Below the pieces are notes generated by a model, which saw nothing but the letters and a program-made list of their open reading frames with translations, ran no database searches and was not told the origin of the DNA. A stretch of 64,000 nt of DNA from Nocardia miyunensis NBRC 108239. GTDB taxonomy: Bacteria > Actinomycetota > Actinomycetes > Mycobacteriales > Mycobacteriaceae. The DNA lies in assembly GCF_001613065.1 (NCBI RefSeq), contig NZ_BDBQ01000008.1, forward strand, positions 1-64,000, in the 5' to 3' direction. The translations under genes and the position numbers were made by a program. Shown piece after piece: positions 29,483 to 39,127 of the stretch. Numbering within the stretch: position 1 is the stretch's first letter; the number at the start of each line of letters is the position of its first letter.

Positions 29483-30616
29483 TCAGTGCGCGGCGGTGCG
29501 GATCTGGGTGAGGAATTCGGCGTTGGTCTCGGTCTGCCGCAGGCCGGTCAGCAGCAGCTCGACGGACTGGCCGGGCTCGCGTCCGGAGAGGGTGCGGCGC
29601 AGCGCGTGGGTCGCGACGAGTTCGTCCGGGGTCAGCAACAGCTCCTCCTTGCGGGTGCTGGAGCGTTCGATGTCGACCGCGGGGAAGGTCCGCCGATCGG
29701 CGATGTGCCGGTCGAGTTTGAGCTCGGCGTTGCCGGTGCTCTTGTACTCCTCGAAGATGACGGTGTCGGCGAGCGAACCGGTCTCCACCAGGGTGGTGGC
29801 GATGATGGTGAGCGAACCGCCGTTCTCGATATTGCGCGCCGCGCCGAGGAACTTCTTCGGCGGGGCCAGGGCTCCGGCGTCCACGCCGCCGGACAGGATG
29901 CGGCCCGAGCCCGCTGCCGCCAGGTTGTAGGCGCGGGCGAGCCGGGTCAGCGAATCCAGCAGAACCACCACGTCACGGCCGGTTTCGACGAGACGCTTGG
30001 CGTGTTCGATGGCCAGTTCGGCCAGGGCGATGTGATCGCGGGCGGGCAGATCGAAAGTGGCCGCGGCGATATCGGCGGGCACCGCCCGGGACAGGTCGGT
30101 GACCTCCTCGGGACGTTCGCCGACGAGCACCAGCATCAGCTGGCATTCGGGGTGGTTCTTCGCGATACCGTGCGCGATCGATTGCAGCACAGAGGTTTTG
30201 CCCGCCTTGGGCGGCGCGACGATCAGGGCGCGCTGCCCCTTGCCGATCGGCATGACCAGATCCGTTACGCGCGTGGTCATCTCGTGCGGTTCGGTCTCGA
30301 GGCGCAGGCGCTCGTCCGGGTAGATCGGGGTCAGATCGGCGAAATGCGGCCGGTGCCGGGCATTTTCGGGTGGCAGGCCGTTGATCCGATCGACGCCGGT
30401 GAGCGGGGCGAATTTGACGCCCTCGCGTGGCGGGCCCGCGACGCCGGTGACGGTGTCGCCACGGCGCAGGCCGTATTCGCGGACCAGGCGCGGCGGGACG
30501 TGGAGGTCGTCCGGGCCGGGCAGATAGCCCTCGACCCGCAGCGCCGCGTGATTTCCGGTGATGTCGAGGATACCGGTCACCGATGTGCCCGGCTCCTGAA
30601 TTGTGTTCTCTTTCAT
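29483..30616 (-). CDS. Short Rho transcription-termination-factor paralogue
   Basis: This 377-aa Rho-type hexameric RNA helicase starts directly at the RNA-binding cold-shock-like domain (GILDITGNHAALRVEGYLPG, residues 15-34). It lacks both the N-terminal Rho_N helix bundle and the ~150-300-residue Arg/Asp-rich insertion found in actinobacterial Rho. The motor is intact: Walker A APPKAGKTSVL near 134, R-loop-like VGERPEEV near 164, Walker B VVVLLDSLTRLARAYN near 217, the Q-loop GGVDAGALAPPKKF near 244, and the C-terminal SSTRKEELLL. Mycobacterial Rho is about 600 residues, so this is probably a second, divergent copy. Start ATG 30616 has AGGAG 11 bp upstream. Confidence 0.88.
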   Translation of the reverse strand: MKENTIQEPGTSVTGILDITGNHAALRVEGYLPGPDDLHVPPRLVREYGLRRGDTVTGVAGPPREGVKFAPLTGVDRINGLPPENARHRPHFADLTPIYPDERLRLETEPHEMTTRVTDLVMPIGKGQRALIVAPPKAGKTSVLQSIAHGIAKNHPECQLMLVLVGERPEEVTDLSRAVPADIAAATFDLPARDHIALAELAIEHAKRLVETGRDVVVLLDSLTRLARAYNLAAAGSGRILSGGVDAGALAPPKKFLGAARNIENGGSLTIIATTLVETGSLADTVIFEEYKSTGNAELKLDRHIADRRTFPAVDIERSSTRKEELLLTPDELVATHALRRTLSGREPGQSVELLLTGLRQTETNAEFLTQIRTAAH

Positions 30617-31024
30617 GGTCTTCTACTCCTGAAGGAAAAAAGCGTGGTCTGGTGGCGGCGGATGCGCGCATCGTGCGGGCAGCGCTTCGCCGAAGGGCCC
30701 GTGCCGGTTCGGATGTGGCGGATCGCTATCAGCGATCGGCGCGGATTCCGGAAGCTACGGGGGTGGAGAATTCTTGTGGGAGGGACCGTGTCCACCTACA
30801 TCCACAAGCTGCGAACGATGCCAACCATAGCCGCATTCATGAGAACACGCAATGGTGCGGCATTGTTCCCGGCGCGGCGGACCGGCTCGCGATTGCAGAT
30901 GTTCCGGCAATGAAAGTTGCGGGATTGTGCCTGGTGTCACAGGCGTGCGGGACCGGCGACCGGTGTGCGCACAGCAGCGGACCCGGGCTCGCGAGATGCG
31001 AACCCGGGTCCGATGTTCAGCGAA
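30617..31024. other. 408-bp leader/promoter region of the rho-like gene
   Basis: On the minus strand the region reads into the Rho paralogue. It contains a 12-bp palindrome GATGCGCGCATC (30661-30672) and a run of six T (minus strand, near 30636-30641) shortly before the ribosome site, a possible attenuator. The right end holds the terminator hairpin of the GMC gene. I see no gene. Confidence 0.4.
30978..31012 (-). terminator. Hairpin downstream of the GMC oxidoreductase
   Basis: CGGACCCGGGCTCGC (30978-30992) pairs with GCGAACCCGGGTCCG (30998-31012), 14 of 15 positions, across a 5-nt loop. It lies 12 bp after the GMC stop on the minus strand. No U-tract follows. Confidence 0.75.
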
Positions 31025-32665
31025 TTACTTTCCGGCAGTGATGAATTGGGCTGCCATCTCGCCGATCATGTAGCACGGGGCGTTGGTGTTGCCGCCGGTG
31101 ATGCTCGGCATGATCGAGGCGTCCGCGACGCGCAGGCCCTCGATCCCGTTGACCTTCAATGTCGGGTCCACGACCGCGCGCTCGTCCACGCCCATCCGGC
31201 AGGTGCCGACCGGGTGGTACACCGAGTGGATGCGGTTGGGCAGCTCGGCGCGCAGCGCGGTCTCGTCCATCAGGTCCGGCCCGGGCGAGTATTCCTCGGT
31301 GATGTCCCCGGCGATGGTCTTGTTCGCCATGACCTCGCGGATCAGCCGGATGGCCTCGACGAGAAATTCGGTATCGGCCGAATCGGACAGGTAGCCCGGG
31401 TCGATCAGCGGCGAGGCCAGCGGATCGTTCGAGGCCAGCCGCAGCTCACCGCGGCTCTTGGGGTAGATGAGCGTCGGGAAGACGGTCAGCGCCGAGCGCT
31501 TGTCCACCATGTGCAGCTTGTCCTCGTCCTGGTTCGGCACCGGATAGCTCCAGGGCAGGGCGTGGATCTGCATATCGGGCACATCGCCGGTCGCGAACTT
31601 GGTCTTGACGAATCCGGCCACCTCGAACACGGTGCGGCCCATCCATGAACTGCCCGGTTTCATCAGCTCGCGCATGATGCCGCGGGCGAAGTAGGCCGGG
31701 GTGCCGTGGTGGATCGCCTTCTTCGAGACGAACGTCATCGGCACGAACAGGTGGTCGTGCAGGTTCTGGCCCACCGGCAGATCGGCCTTGACGTCGATGC
31801 CGATATCGCGCAGGTGACCGGCCGGGCCGATACCCGAGAGCATCAGGATCTGCGCCGAGGCCATCACGCCGCCGGAGACCACGACCTCCTGCGCGGCGCG
31901 GATGATCCGGCGGCCGCCGTTCTTGTCGATGACCTCCACGCCGGTCGCCCGGCCGTTCTCGATGACCACGCGCGCGACGTGCGTATGGGTCAGCACGGTC
32001 AGGTTCGGGTTCGGCCGCTCGGTGATGAATCCGCGAGAAGAGCTGTAGCGCAAGCCATTTCGCACGCTCTGCTGGAAGATGCTGATACCCTCCTGCGATT
32101 CGCCGTTGTAGTCGGCGATGCGCGGGACGTCCAGGGTCTCCGAGGCGGCCTGCATGAACAGCTCCGAGATCGGGGTCAGCTCCTGCTGGCGGGTGACCTG
32201 GATGGGGCCGCCCGAACCGCGGTACTCGCTGGCGCCCTCCTCCCAGTTCTCCAGCTTCTTGTAGGCGGCCAGGACGTTCTCGTACTCCCAGCCCGCGCAG
32301 CCCTCGGCCGCCCAGGAGTCGAAGTTGGCCCGGTTGCCGCGCACGAACAGCATGCCGTTGACCGAGCTGGAACCGCCGAGCACCTTGCCGCGGGTCATCG
32401 GGACCCGGCGATCGTTGGCGTACTTCTGCGGAATCGAGTACTGGCTCCAGGTCACCCGGTGCTTGAGCTGGGGCACGGTGTGCACCATCGTGATCATGCC
32501 CGGGCTGGTGACCAGCCGGGTGTTGTCCTTGCGCCCGGCCTCCAGCAGGATCACGCGCGCGCCGTTCTCGGCCAGGCGGCTGGCGACCACGGCACCGGAG
32601 CTGCCCGCGCCCACGACGATGTAATCGGCCTCACTGGTTCCCGCGCGGTGCGGAGAGTCGGTCAT
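31025..32665 (-). CDS. GMC-family FAD oxidoreductase (choline-dehydrogenase type), KstR-linked
   Basis: This 546-aa flavoenzyme has the GMC hallmarks: ADYIVVGAGSSGAVVASRLAE near residue 13, signature 1 GKVLGGSSSVNGMLFVRGN near 93, signature 2 GGVMASAQILMLSGIGP near 268, and the C-terminal HPVGTCRMG (catalytic His) with GGNTNAPCYMIGEMAA. The family oxidises alcohols to aldehydes or ketones. An almost perfect KstR operator 63 bp before the start, shared with the divergent CYP125-type gene, points to a steroid-derived alcohol substrate. The start has GAGG-type SD signals upstream. The exact reaction is not known. Confidence 0.85.
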   Translation of the reverse strand: MTDSPHRAGTSEADYIVVGAGSSGAVVASRLAENGARVILLEAGRKDNTRLVTSPGMITMVHTVPQLKHRVTWSQYSIPQKYANDRRVPMTRGKVLGGSSSVNGMLFVRGNRANFDSWAAEGCAGWEYENVLAAYKKLENWEEGASEYRGSGGPIQVTRQQELTPISELFMQAASETLDVPRIADYNGESQEGISIFQQSVRNGLRYSSSRGFITERPNPNLTVLTHTHVARVVIENGRATGVEVIDKNGGRRIIRAAQEVVVSGGVMASAQILMLSGIGPAGHLRDIGIDVKADLPVGQNLHDHLFVPMTFVSKKAIHHGTPAYFARGIMRELMKPGSSWMGRTVFEVAGFVKTKFATGDVPDMQIHALPWSYPVPNQDEDKLHMVDKRSALTVFPTLIYPKSRGELRLASNDPLASPLIDPGYLSDSADTEFLVEAIRLIREVMANKTIAGDITEEYSPGPDLMDETALRAELPNRIHSVYHPVGTCRMGVDERAVVDPTLKVNGIEGLRVADASIMPSITGGNTNAPCYMIGEMAAQFITAGK

Positions 32666-32724
32666 GGTTCGTTACCTCATCCTCGAAGTAGTCGTGGGCA
32701 TATCAGGGCAGGTGCCTGAGGCCA

Positions 32725-32744
32725 CTGTAGAACAAGTTCTAGTT
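32725..32744. promoter_or_regulatory. KstR-type operator before the GMC gene
   Basis: TAGAACAAGTTCTA (32728-32741) within CTGTAGAACAAGTTCTAGTT matches TnnAACnnGTTnnA exactly and 16 of 20 positions of the KstR consensus AACTAGAACGTGTTCTAGTT. It lies 60-80 bp before the GMC start and in the same intergenic region as the CYP125-type gene. Confidence 0.75.
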
Positions 32745-32861
32745 ACGGTGAAGATCCGGTTTGTCGACTACCTCGGCGCGGGCTCGAATCGAGGTCCTTG
32801 ATCACGGCAGAAAAAACCTGTCCGGATGCCTGCGGGGAGGGCGCGTGAAGTGCTTCAATCA

Positions 32862-32875
32862 TAGAACTCGTTTCA
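32862..32875. promoter_or_regulatory. KstR-type operator before the CYP125-type P450
   Basis: TAGAACTCGTTTCA matches the 14-bp core TnnAACnnGTTnnA; the right half is weaker than the left. It lies 43 bp before the P450 start. Together with the site at 32728 it would let one regulator control both divergent genes. Confidence 0.6.
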
Positions 32876-32917
32876 TTTCCACCCCGTTCGCGCCGTGGCG
32901 AACGGTGAGGAGGCGTC

Positions 32918-34153
32918 ATGCCAGAGCCTTCGATTCCGGCAGGATTCGACTTCACCGATCCCGCCCTGTGGGAAGTGCGCAGCCCCGTCGCGGAGTTCGC
33001 CGAACTCCGGCGCACCGCCCCGGTCTGGTGGAACGCCCAGGCCCCGGAGTACGCGGCCCCGTTCGACGACGGCGGGTACTGGGTGGTGAGCCGACACGAG
33101 GACATCCGGGAGATCTCGCGTCATCCGGAGACCTACTCCTCGCAGGCCAACGGCGCGCTCATCCGGATCGACCCGCAGGGCACGCCCGAGGAGCGCGAAG
33201 TCGCGAACACTTCGCTGATGCTGAACATGGACCCGCCGCGGCACACCAAGCTCCGGCGGATCATCTCCCAGGGATTCACCCCGCGCGCCATCGAGAGTCT
33301 CCGGGCGGTGCTGACCGAGCGGGCCGAGCGAATCGTGCACGCCGCCAAGCGGTCCGGCGGCGGTGATTTCGTGCAGCAGGTGGCGTGCGAGTTGCCGCTG
33401 CAGGCCATCGCCGAACTGCTCGGGGTCCCGCAGGAAGACCGGTTCAAGCTGTTCACCTGGTCCAACGAAATGCTCAGCGCCGACGATCCGGAGTACCCCG
33501 ACGCCAAGCCGGCCATCGCGGAACTGATCGGCTACGCCTACACCATGGCCGATCAGCGGCGGGTGCACCCGCTCGACGACATCGTCAGCCGGCTCGTCAC
33601 CGCCGACGTCGACGGGGAGGCGCTGACCTCGGACGAGTTCGGATTCTTCATGATGCTGCTGACCGTCGCGGGGAACGAGACCACCCGCAATGCGATCACG
33701 CACGGCATGAAGGCCTTCGTGGATCATCCCGGGCAGTGGGAGCTGTACCGGGAACGTCGTCCGGCCACCGCGCCCGACGAGATCGTGCGCTGGGCGACTC
33801 CGGTGAGCGTGTTCCAGCGCACCGCGACCCATGCGGTGGAGTTGGCCGGGCAACCGATCGCGGCCGGGCAGCGGCTCGGCTTGTTCTACAGCTCGGCCAA
33901 TTTCGACGAAGCCGCGTTCGAAAATCCGTTCACCTTCGACATCCTGCGGGATCCGAATCCGCATCTGGGCTTCGGCGGGACCGGCGCGCACTACTGTGTC
34001 GGGGCGAATCTGGCCCGGCTGGAGATCGATCTGATGTTCAACGCGATCGCCGACACCATGCCCGAGCTGCGCGAACTCGCGGATCCGGTGCGGTTGCGGT
34101 CGGGCTGGATCAACGGAATCAAGCATTGGCAGGTGGATTACGGCCCCGCGTGA
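32918..34153 (+). CDS. cyp125: Cytochrome P450, CYP125 family (steroid C26-monooxygenase-like)
   Basis: This 411-aa P450 follows mycobacterial CYP125 closely: GFDFTDPALWEVRSPVAEFAELR at the start, LMLNMDPPRHTKLRRIISQGFTPRA near 95, the I-helix VAGNETTRNAITHGM near 246, EIVRWATPVSVFQRTA near 288, and the haem Cys in FGGTGAHYCVGANLARLE near 350. It ends in SGWINGIKHWQVDY without the short CPVAH-type tail of CYP125A1. CYP125 oxidises C26 of the cholesterol side chain, the entry to side-chain beta-oxidation. ATG 32918 has GAGGAGG upstream. It is divergent from the GMC gene with KstR sites between. Redox partners are not adjacent. Confidence 0.88.
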   Translation: MPEPSIPAGFDFTDPALWEVRSPVAEFAELRRTAPVWWNAQAPEYAAPFDDGGYWVVSRHEDIREISRHPETYSSQANGALIRIDPQGTPEEREVANTSLMLNMDPPRHTKLRRIISQGFTPRAIESLRAVLTERAERIVHAAKRSGGGDFVQQVACELPLQAIAELLGVPQEDRFKLFTWSNEMLSADDPEYPDAKPAIAELIGYAYTMADQRRVHPLDDIVSRLVTADVDGEALTSDEFGFFMMLLTVAGNETTRNAITHGMKAFVDHPGQWELYRERRPATAPDEIVRWATPVSVFQRTATHAVELAGQPIAAGQRLGLFYSSANFDEAAFENPFTFDILRDPNPHLGFGGTGAHYCVGANLARLEIDLMFNAIADTMPELRELADPVRLRSGWINGIKHWQVDYGPA

Positions 34154-34183
34154 CGGCGTAATTCGGAGGTAGCATCTCCTCTT

Positions 34184-34675
34184 GTGAGTATTCGAGAGAT
34201 TCCCGTCAAAACGCTTGCCGACGAGCCCACCACTCTGGCCGAACTGGCCGGCGACAAGGCGCTGCTGGTGGTCAACGTGGCTTCCAAGTGCGGCCTGACC
34301 CCGCAGTACACGGACCTGGTCGAACTCCAGAAGACCTACGGTCCGCGCGGATTCAGCGTGGTCGGCGTGCCGTGCAATCAATTCATGGGTCAGGAGCCGG
34401 GCACGGCCGAGGAGATCGCCGAGTTCTGCTCCACCACCTACGGGGTCGACTTTCCGCTGCTGGAGAAGGTCGACGTCAACGGCGAGCAGCGGCATCCGCT
34501 GTATCAGGAGTTGGTGCAGACCGCCGACGCCGAGGGTTCGGCCGGTGACATCCAGTGGAACTTCGAGAAGTTCCTCGTCGATTCGAAGGGCGCTGTCGTC
34601 GGCCGGTTCCGGCCGCGGACCGAGCCGAAGGATGCGGCCGTCGTGTCGGCGATCGAAGCCGTTCTCCCGCAGTAA
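34184..34675 (+). CDS. Glutathione peroxidase-family thiol peroxidase
   Basis: This 163-aa thioredoxin-fold peroxidase has the peroxidatic Cys36 in VASKCGLTPQY and a GVPCNQFMGQEPG motif near 65-77, plus WNFEKFLVD near 126 (catalytic Trp/Asn). Cysteine replaces selenocysteine. In actinobacteria, which lack glutathione, such enzymes use thioredoxin. GTG 34184 follows GGAGGT at 34166-34171. It lies 30 bp after the CYP125-type gene and may be read through from it. Confidence 0.9.
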   Translation: MSIREIPVKTLADEPTTLAELAGDKALLVVNVASKCGLTPQYTDLVELQKTYGPRGFSVVGVPCNQFMGQEPGTAEEIAEFCSTTYGVDFPLLEKVDVNGEQRHPLYQELVQTADAEGSAGDIQWNFEKFLVDSKGAVVGRFRPRTEPKDAAVVSAIEAVLPQ

Positions 34676-34696
34676 CTTTCAGACGCATACAAACGC

Positions 34697-34723
34697 GGCC
34701 CACACCGTAAACCGGTGTGGGCC
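34697..34723. terminator. Bidirectional terminator between gpx and cyp51
   Basis: GGCCCACACCG (34697-34707) pairs perfectly with CGGTGTGGGCC (34713-34723) across TAAAC. It is followed on the plus strand by a moderately T-rich ACTTTCGTT, and lies between convergent stops. Confidence 0.85.
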
Positions 34724-34748
34724 ACTTTCGTTCCGGGCTGTGCGCTGC

Positions 34749-36101
34749 TCAGCGTTGCCGACGGCGGTACCGCACCGCGCAGGGCTGCTGCAACTGCACG
34801 ACCATCTTGGAGTGGTCGTTGCGGTAGGTCTCCGAGGGCTGGACCATCTCGAATTCCCAGTCCCGCAACAGGATCGAGAAGATCGCCTGCAACTGCATGG
34901 TCGCGAACGCCGCACCGACGCAGCGGTGCCGGCCCGCGCCGAACGGGATCCAGGTCCAGCGGTTGATCAGATCCTGCTGGTTGGGATCGATGTAACGGCC
35001 CGGGTCGAAGTCGTCCGGATTCGGGAAGTCCTCGGCGATCCGGTTGGACACCGCCGGGGTCGTGGCCACGAGATCGCCAGGGGTGATGAGGTTTCCGCAC
35101 ACGTCGAACTCGTCGCGGGCCACGCGCATGAGGATGATCAGCGGCGGATGCAGCCGCAGCGTCTCCTTCAGGGTCGCCTCGAGCTGCGGAATCTGGCGCA
35201 GCGCATGGTAACTCACGTCCTGGCCGTCGGCGTAGAGCTCGTCTAGTTCGGTGACCACGCGGTCGAGCTGTTCGGGGTGACGCAGCAGTTCGATCACCGT
35301 CCAGGCCGCGGTGCCCGAGGTGGTGTGGTGCCCGGCGAACATCATCGAGATGAAGATGCCGGTGATCTCGCTGGCCGAGAAGCGTAGATTGCCCTGCTCG
35401 TCCCTGACCGAGACCAGCACGTCGAGCATGTCCCGATCCTCTTTGCCCACAGGAGGATTCGCGATCCGGCCGTCCATGATGCCCTGCACCAGATCGACCA
35501 GCTGGGCGCGCGCGGAGTCGCGGCGGCGGAAGCTCTCGATGGGGGCGTAGGGGTCGACGTAGCACAGCGCGTCGGTGCCCTGTTCGAGTTCGTGGTACAG
35601 ATGCGCGAAGCGGCCGTCGAGCTCGTTGCGGAACTTCTTGCCGATCAGGCAGGCCGAGGAGGTGTAGATGGTCAGCTCGGCGAAGAACTCCAGCAGATCG
35701 ATCTCGCCCTCGTCGTCCCAGCGCTCGACGATCGAACGGACCTCGTGCGCAATGGTTTCCGCGTGGCCGCGCATGAACTCGCCGCGCAGTGCCTGATTGT
35801 GCAGCATCTCCTTGCGGCGCTCGGGGCTCGCGTCGAAAACCACGCCCTCACCGAAGATCGGCTTCATGAACGGGTAGGCCGCACCCTGGTCGAGGTCGGT
35901 ATCGCTGGCGCGGAAGAAGAATTCGTTCGCCTCGGCCCCGGTCAGCAGGATGACATCCTTGTCCGCGAGCCGGAACGAACCGACATCCCCGCACTCCGTG
36001 CGCACGCGCCGCATCAGGGCGATCGGGTCGGTGCGGAACTCCTCCAGATGCCCGTGCTCGTGCTCGCCACCGGACACCTGCCGTGGCTTGACCAACGTCA
36101 T
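34749..36101 (-). CDS. cyp51: Cytochrome P450 CYP51 (sterol 14-alpha-demethylase family)
   Basis: This 450-aa protein aligns along its length with mycobacterial CYP51: VSGGEHEHGHLEEFRTDPI near residue 9, YPFMKPIFGEGVVFDASPERR near 75, ELTIYTSSACLIGKKFR near 141, the I-helix MFAGHHTTSGTAAW near 252, ETLRLHPPLIILMR near 315, and the haem-binding FGAGRHRCVGAAFA near 387. The reaction in the family is oxidative removal of the sterol 14-alpha methyl. In M. tuberculosis cyp51 is next to a ferredoxin and CYP123; here those lie about 11 kb away. ATG 36101 is favoured over the TTG at 36110. A palindrome at 36139-36150 is shared with the CYP123 promoter. Confidence 0.95.
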   Translation of the reverse strand: MTLVKPRQVSGGEHEHGHLEEFRTDPIALMRRVRTECGDVGSFRLADKDVILLTGAEANEFFFRASDTDLDQGAAYPFMKPIFGEGVVFDASPERRKEMLHNQALRGEFMRGHAETIAHEVRSIVERWDDEGEIDLLEFFAELTIYTSSACLIGKKFRNELDGRFAHLYHELEQGTDALCYVDPYAPIESFRRRDSARAQLVDLVQGIMDGRIANPPVGKEDRDMLDVLVSVRDEQGNLRFSASEITGIFISMMFAGHHTTSGTAAWTVIELLRHPEQLDRVVTELDELYADGQDVSYHALRQIPQLEATLKETLRLHPPLIILMRVARDEFDVCGNLITPGDLVATTPAVSNRIAEDFPNPDDFDPGRYIDPNQQDLINRWTWIPFGAGRHRCVGAAFATMQLQAIFSILLRDWEFEMVQPSETYRNDHSKMVVQLQQPCAVRYRRRQR

Positions 36102-36134
36102 CGTCAACACCCTTCCGACGTACCGAGCCCATCC

Positions 36135-36154
36135 TCATGGACACGTGTCTGGAC
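36135..36154. promoter_or_regulatory. GGACACGTGTCC-type operator before cyp51
   Basis: TCATGGACACGTGTCTGGAC contains GGACACGTGTCT, 11 of 12 bases identical to the perfect palindrome at the TetR gene (38236-38247). It lies 34 bp before the cyp51 start codon. Confidence 0.65.
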
Positions 36155-36339
36155 GGTACTACAGAACTCGAAGCGGGACAACCCCGGCTCGGATGGCGGA
36201 CCGTCGCCGGGCGACCGCACACGTCAGCGTCCGCCGGAATCGTCGCTCGGGGTACGAGGCGCTTTTGAGATTTGTCGGCGATTTCGCCTGAAAGTGACGG
36301 TCAATCCTCACTGGGATACTCAATGACAGGGTCGAAGGT

Positions 36340-36819
36340 ATGACTCCAGATGGCATCATCGAATTCCTGAGCGGTCTCGACAACGTGCTGACCATGCGGC
36401 CCGGTCCGGGCGACGGTTCGCCCGAGATCAGCTGGGGCGATACGTTCTTCTACTACTCGGGCGAAGGCGGCATTCCGAGTTCGGCGCAGCCGTTCGCCAC
36501 GATCGTCACCAAGAACTACCCGGGCGACGAGGCATCGCACCTGGATCGGCCGGGCGCGTTCCGGGTGAACATCGCCGCCGGGCGCGCGGAGTTCATCCGC
36601 CGGGTGGGCCGCGCGCCACGCGAAATCAACGGTGCCCCAGTCGATTACGCCCTGGAGGACACCGTGCTTCCACATCCGGTGTACGGCGCGGCGGGCTGGC
36701 TGGCCGTGGTGAATCCGGGAATCCGCACCGAAGCCGTCACTCATGATCTGCTCCGGTCTGCCTACGAACGGGCCCGCTCGCAGTACGAACGACATACCGA
36801 AACAGGCCGGGGCCGATGA
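36340..36819 (+). CDS. DUF6194-family protein
   Basis: This 159-aa protein has the pattern of the DUF6194 family: PDGIIEFLSGLDNV at the start, PEISWGDTFFYYSGEG near residue 28, PFATIVTKNYPGDEASHLDRPGAFRVNIAAGR near 50-82, and VLPHPVYGAAGWLAVVNPG near 108. The family has no known function; the composition is that of a small cytoplasmic protein. It stands alone. Confidence 0.8.
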   Translation: MTPDGIIEFLSGLDNVLTMRPGPGDGSPEISWGDTFFYYSGEGGIPSSAQPFATIVTKNYPGDEASHLDRPGAFRVNIAAGRAEFIRRVGRAPREINGAPVDYALEDTVLPHPVYGAAGWLAVVNPGIRTEAVTHDLLRSAYERARSQYERHTETGRGR

Positions 36820-36993
36820 GTTCCGCAGCGGTCGCCATCACCATTCGGAAACCGCCACCCGGCCGACCGGAAGCCTTCGCCTGCTGCTTGCGCGAGATCC
36901 TCGACGGCAACTGAACTTCCTTGTACCGGGACCCGTGCCGGATCGTCCGCACGATCCGGCATCCGGGCGATGCCGCCCTCTAGAATTCGACCC

Positions 36994-37617
36994 GTGTCAC
37001 CGATCTTCGACTGGGCACGCCCGGAGAACGTGCAACCGGAGCCGATCTCCGTCGACATCTGGCGTGAGCTCCCCGAGGAGTTCTGCCGCTTGGTGGAGGT
37101 CGTCAACGGGGATGCGGTGCGGTGCGAATCGCCGACCCGGGCGCATCAGAAGGCGGTGCATCGGTTGGTCGGCATGTTCGAGGACGCGGCGCGGGAGTTC
37201 ATGTCGGAGGATTCGTCGGCCGGCCTGGACACCAATCACGACTTCGATGTGGTGCTCTGGGAGGTTCCGCGGGCGACCATCCGGCGTCCGGATGTCGTCT
37301 TGTTCGACTGTGTTCCGCCGGATGTGCGCCCAGTGCCCGCGCGGTATCTGAAGATCGTCGTCGAGGTCATCTCGCCCAGTCATGTGAAGACCGACCGACT
37401 CGAGAAGATGTGGGAGTACGCGGCCGCCGGGATTCCGTGGTACTGGCTGGTGAGTGTGTCGGACAGTGCGGTGACCTCGATCGAGACCTATGCGCTCGAT
37501 CATGGCGTCGGTCACTACCGGCAGGTGCATCTGCTCAAACCGGGTACCGGGTTCGCGGTGGATCTGCCGATTCGGATTCAGCTCGATTGGAATCGGCTGA
37601 GCGATCTCGTGCTGTGA
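36994..37617 (+). CDS. Uma2-family (DUF820) putative restriction-endonuclease-fold protein
   Basis: This 207-aa protein has the Uma2/DUF820 PD-(D/E)XK fold. It shows CRLVEVVNGDAVRCESPTRAHQKAVHRLV near residues 31-59, the metal-binding Asp in TIRRPDVVLFD near 98, IVVEVISPSHVKTDRLEKMWEYAAAGIPWYWLVS (E-x-x-S-x-x-x-x-x-x-D-x-x-x-K pattern) near 119-152. Uma2 proteins are abundant in actinobacteria and cyanobacteria and their role is unclear. GTG 36994 is chosen because it gives the usual N-terminal length; ATG 36970 is in frame. Confidence 0.82.
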   Translation: MSPIFDWARPENVQPEPISVDIWRELPEEFCRLVEVVNGDAVRCESPTRAHQKAVHRLVGMFEDAAREFMSEDSSAGLDTNHDFDVVLWEVPRATIRRPDVVLFDCVPPDVRPVPARYLKIVVEVISPSHVKTDRLEKMWEYAAAGIPWYWLVSVSDSAVTSIETYALDHGVGHYRQVHLLKPGTGFAVDLPIRIQLDWNRLSDLVL

Positions 37618-37644
37618 GTTTCCCGGGACTTTTCGGGCCGAATG

Positions 37645-39003
<1,359 letters not shown>

Positions 39004-39127
39004 AGGCGTGGTCCGCGCCGCAACTCAGCGGCGCGGACTCCCGGCTCGCACGCGCGGCCCTGGTTCGGCGGCGCGAACTCAGCGCGCGGCGGTGCGAATC
39101 ACCGGCCGGGCAGCGTGAACTCGTTAC

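Noticed and set aside
34184..34675. Selenoprotein glutathione peroxidase
   Set aside because: The peroxidatic residue is encoded by a Cys codon (TGC) with no in-frame TGA, so no SECIS element is expected.
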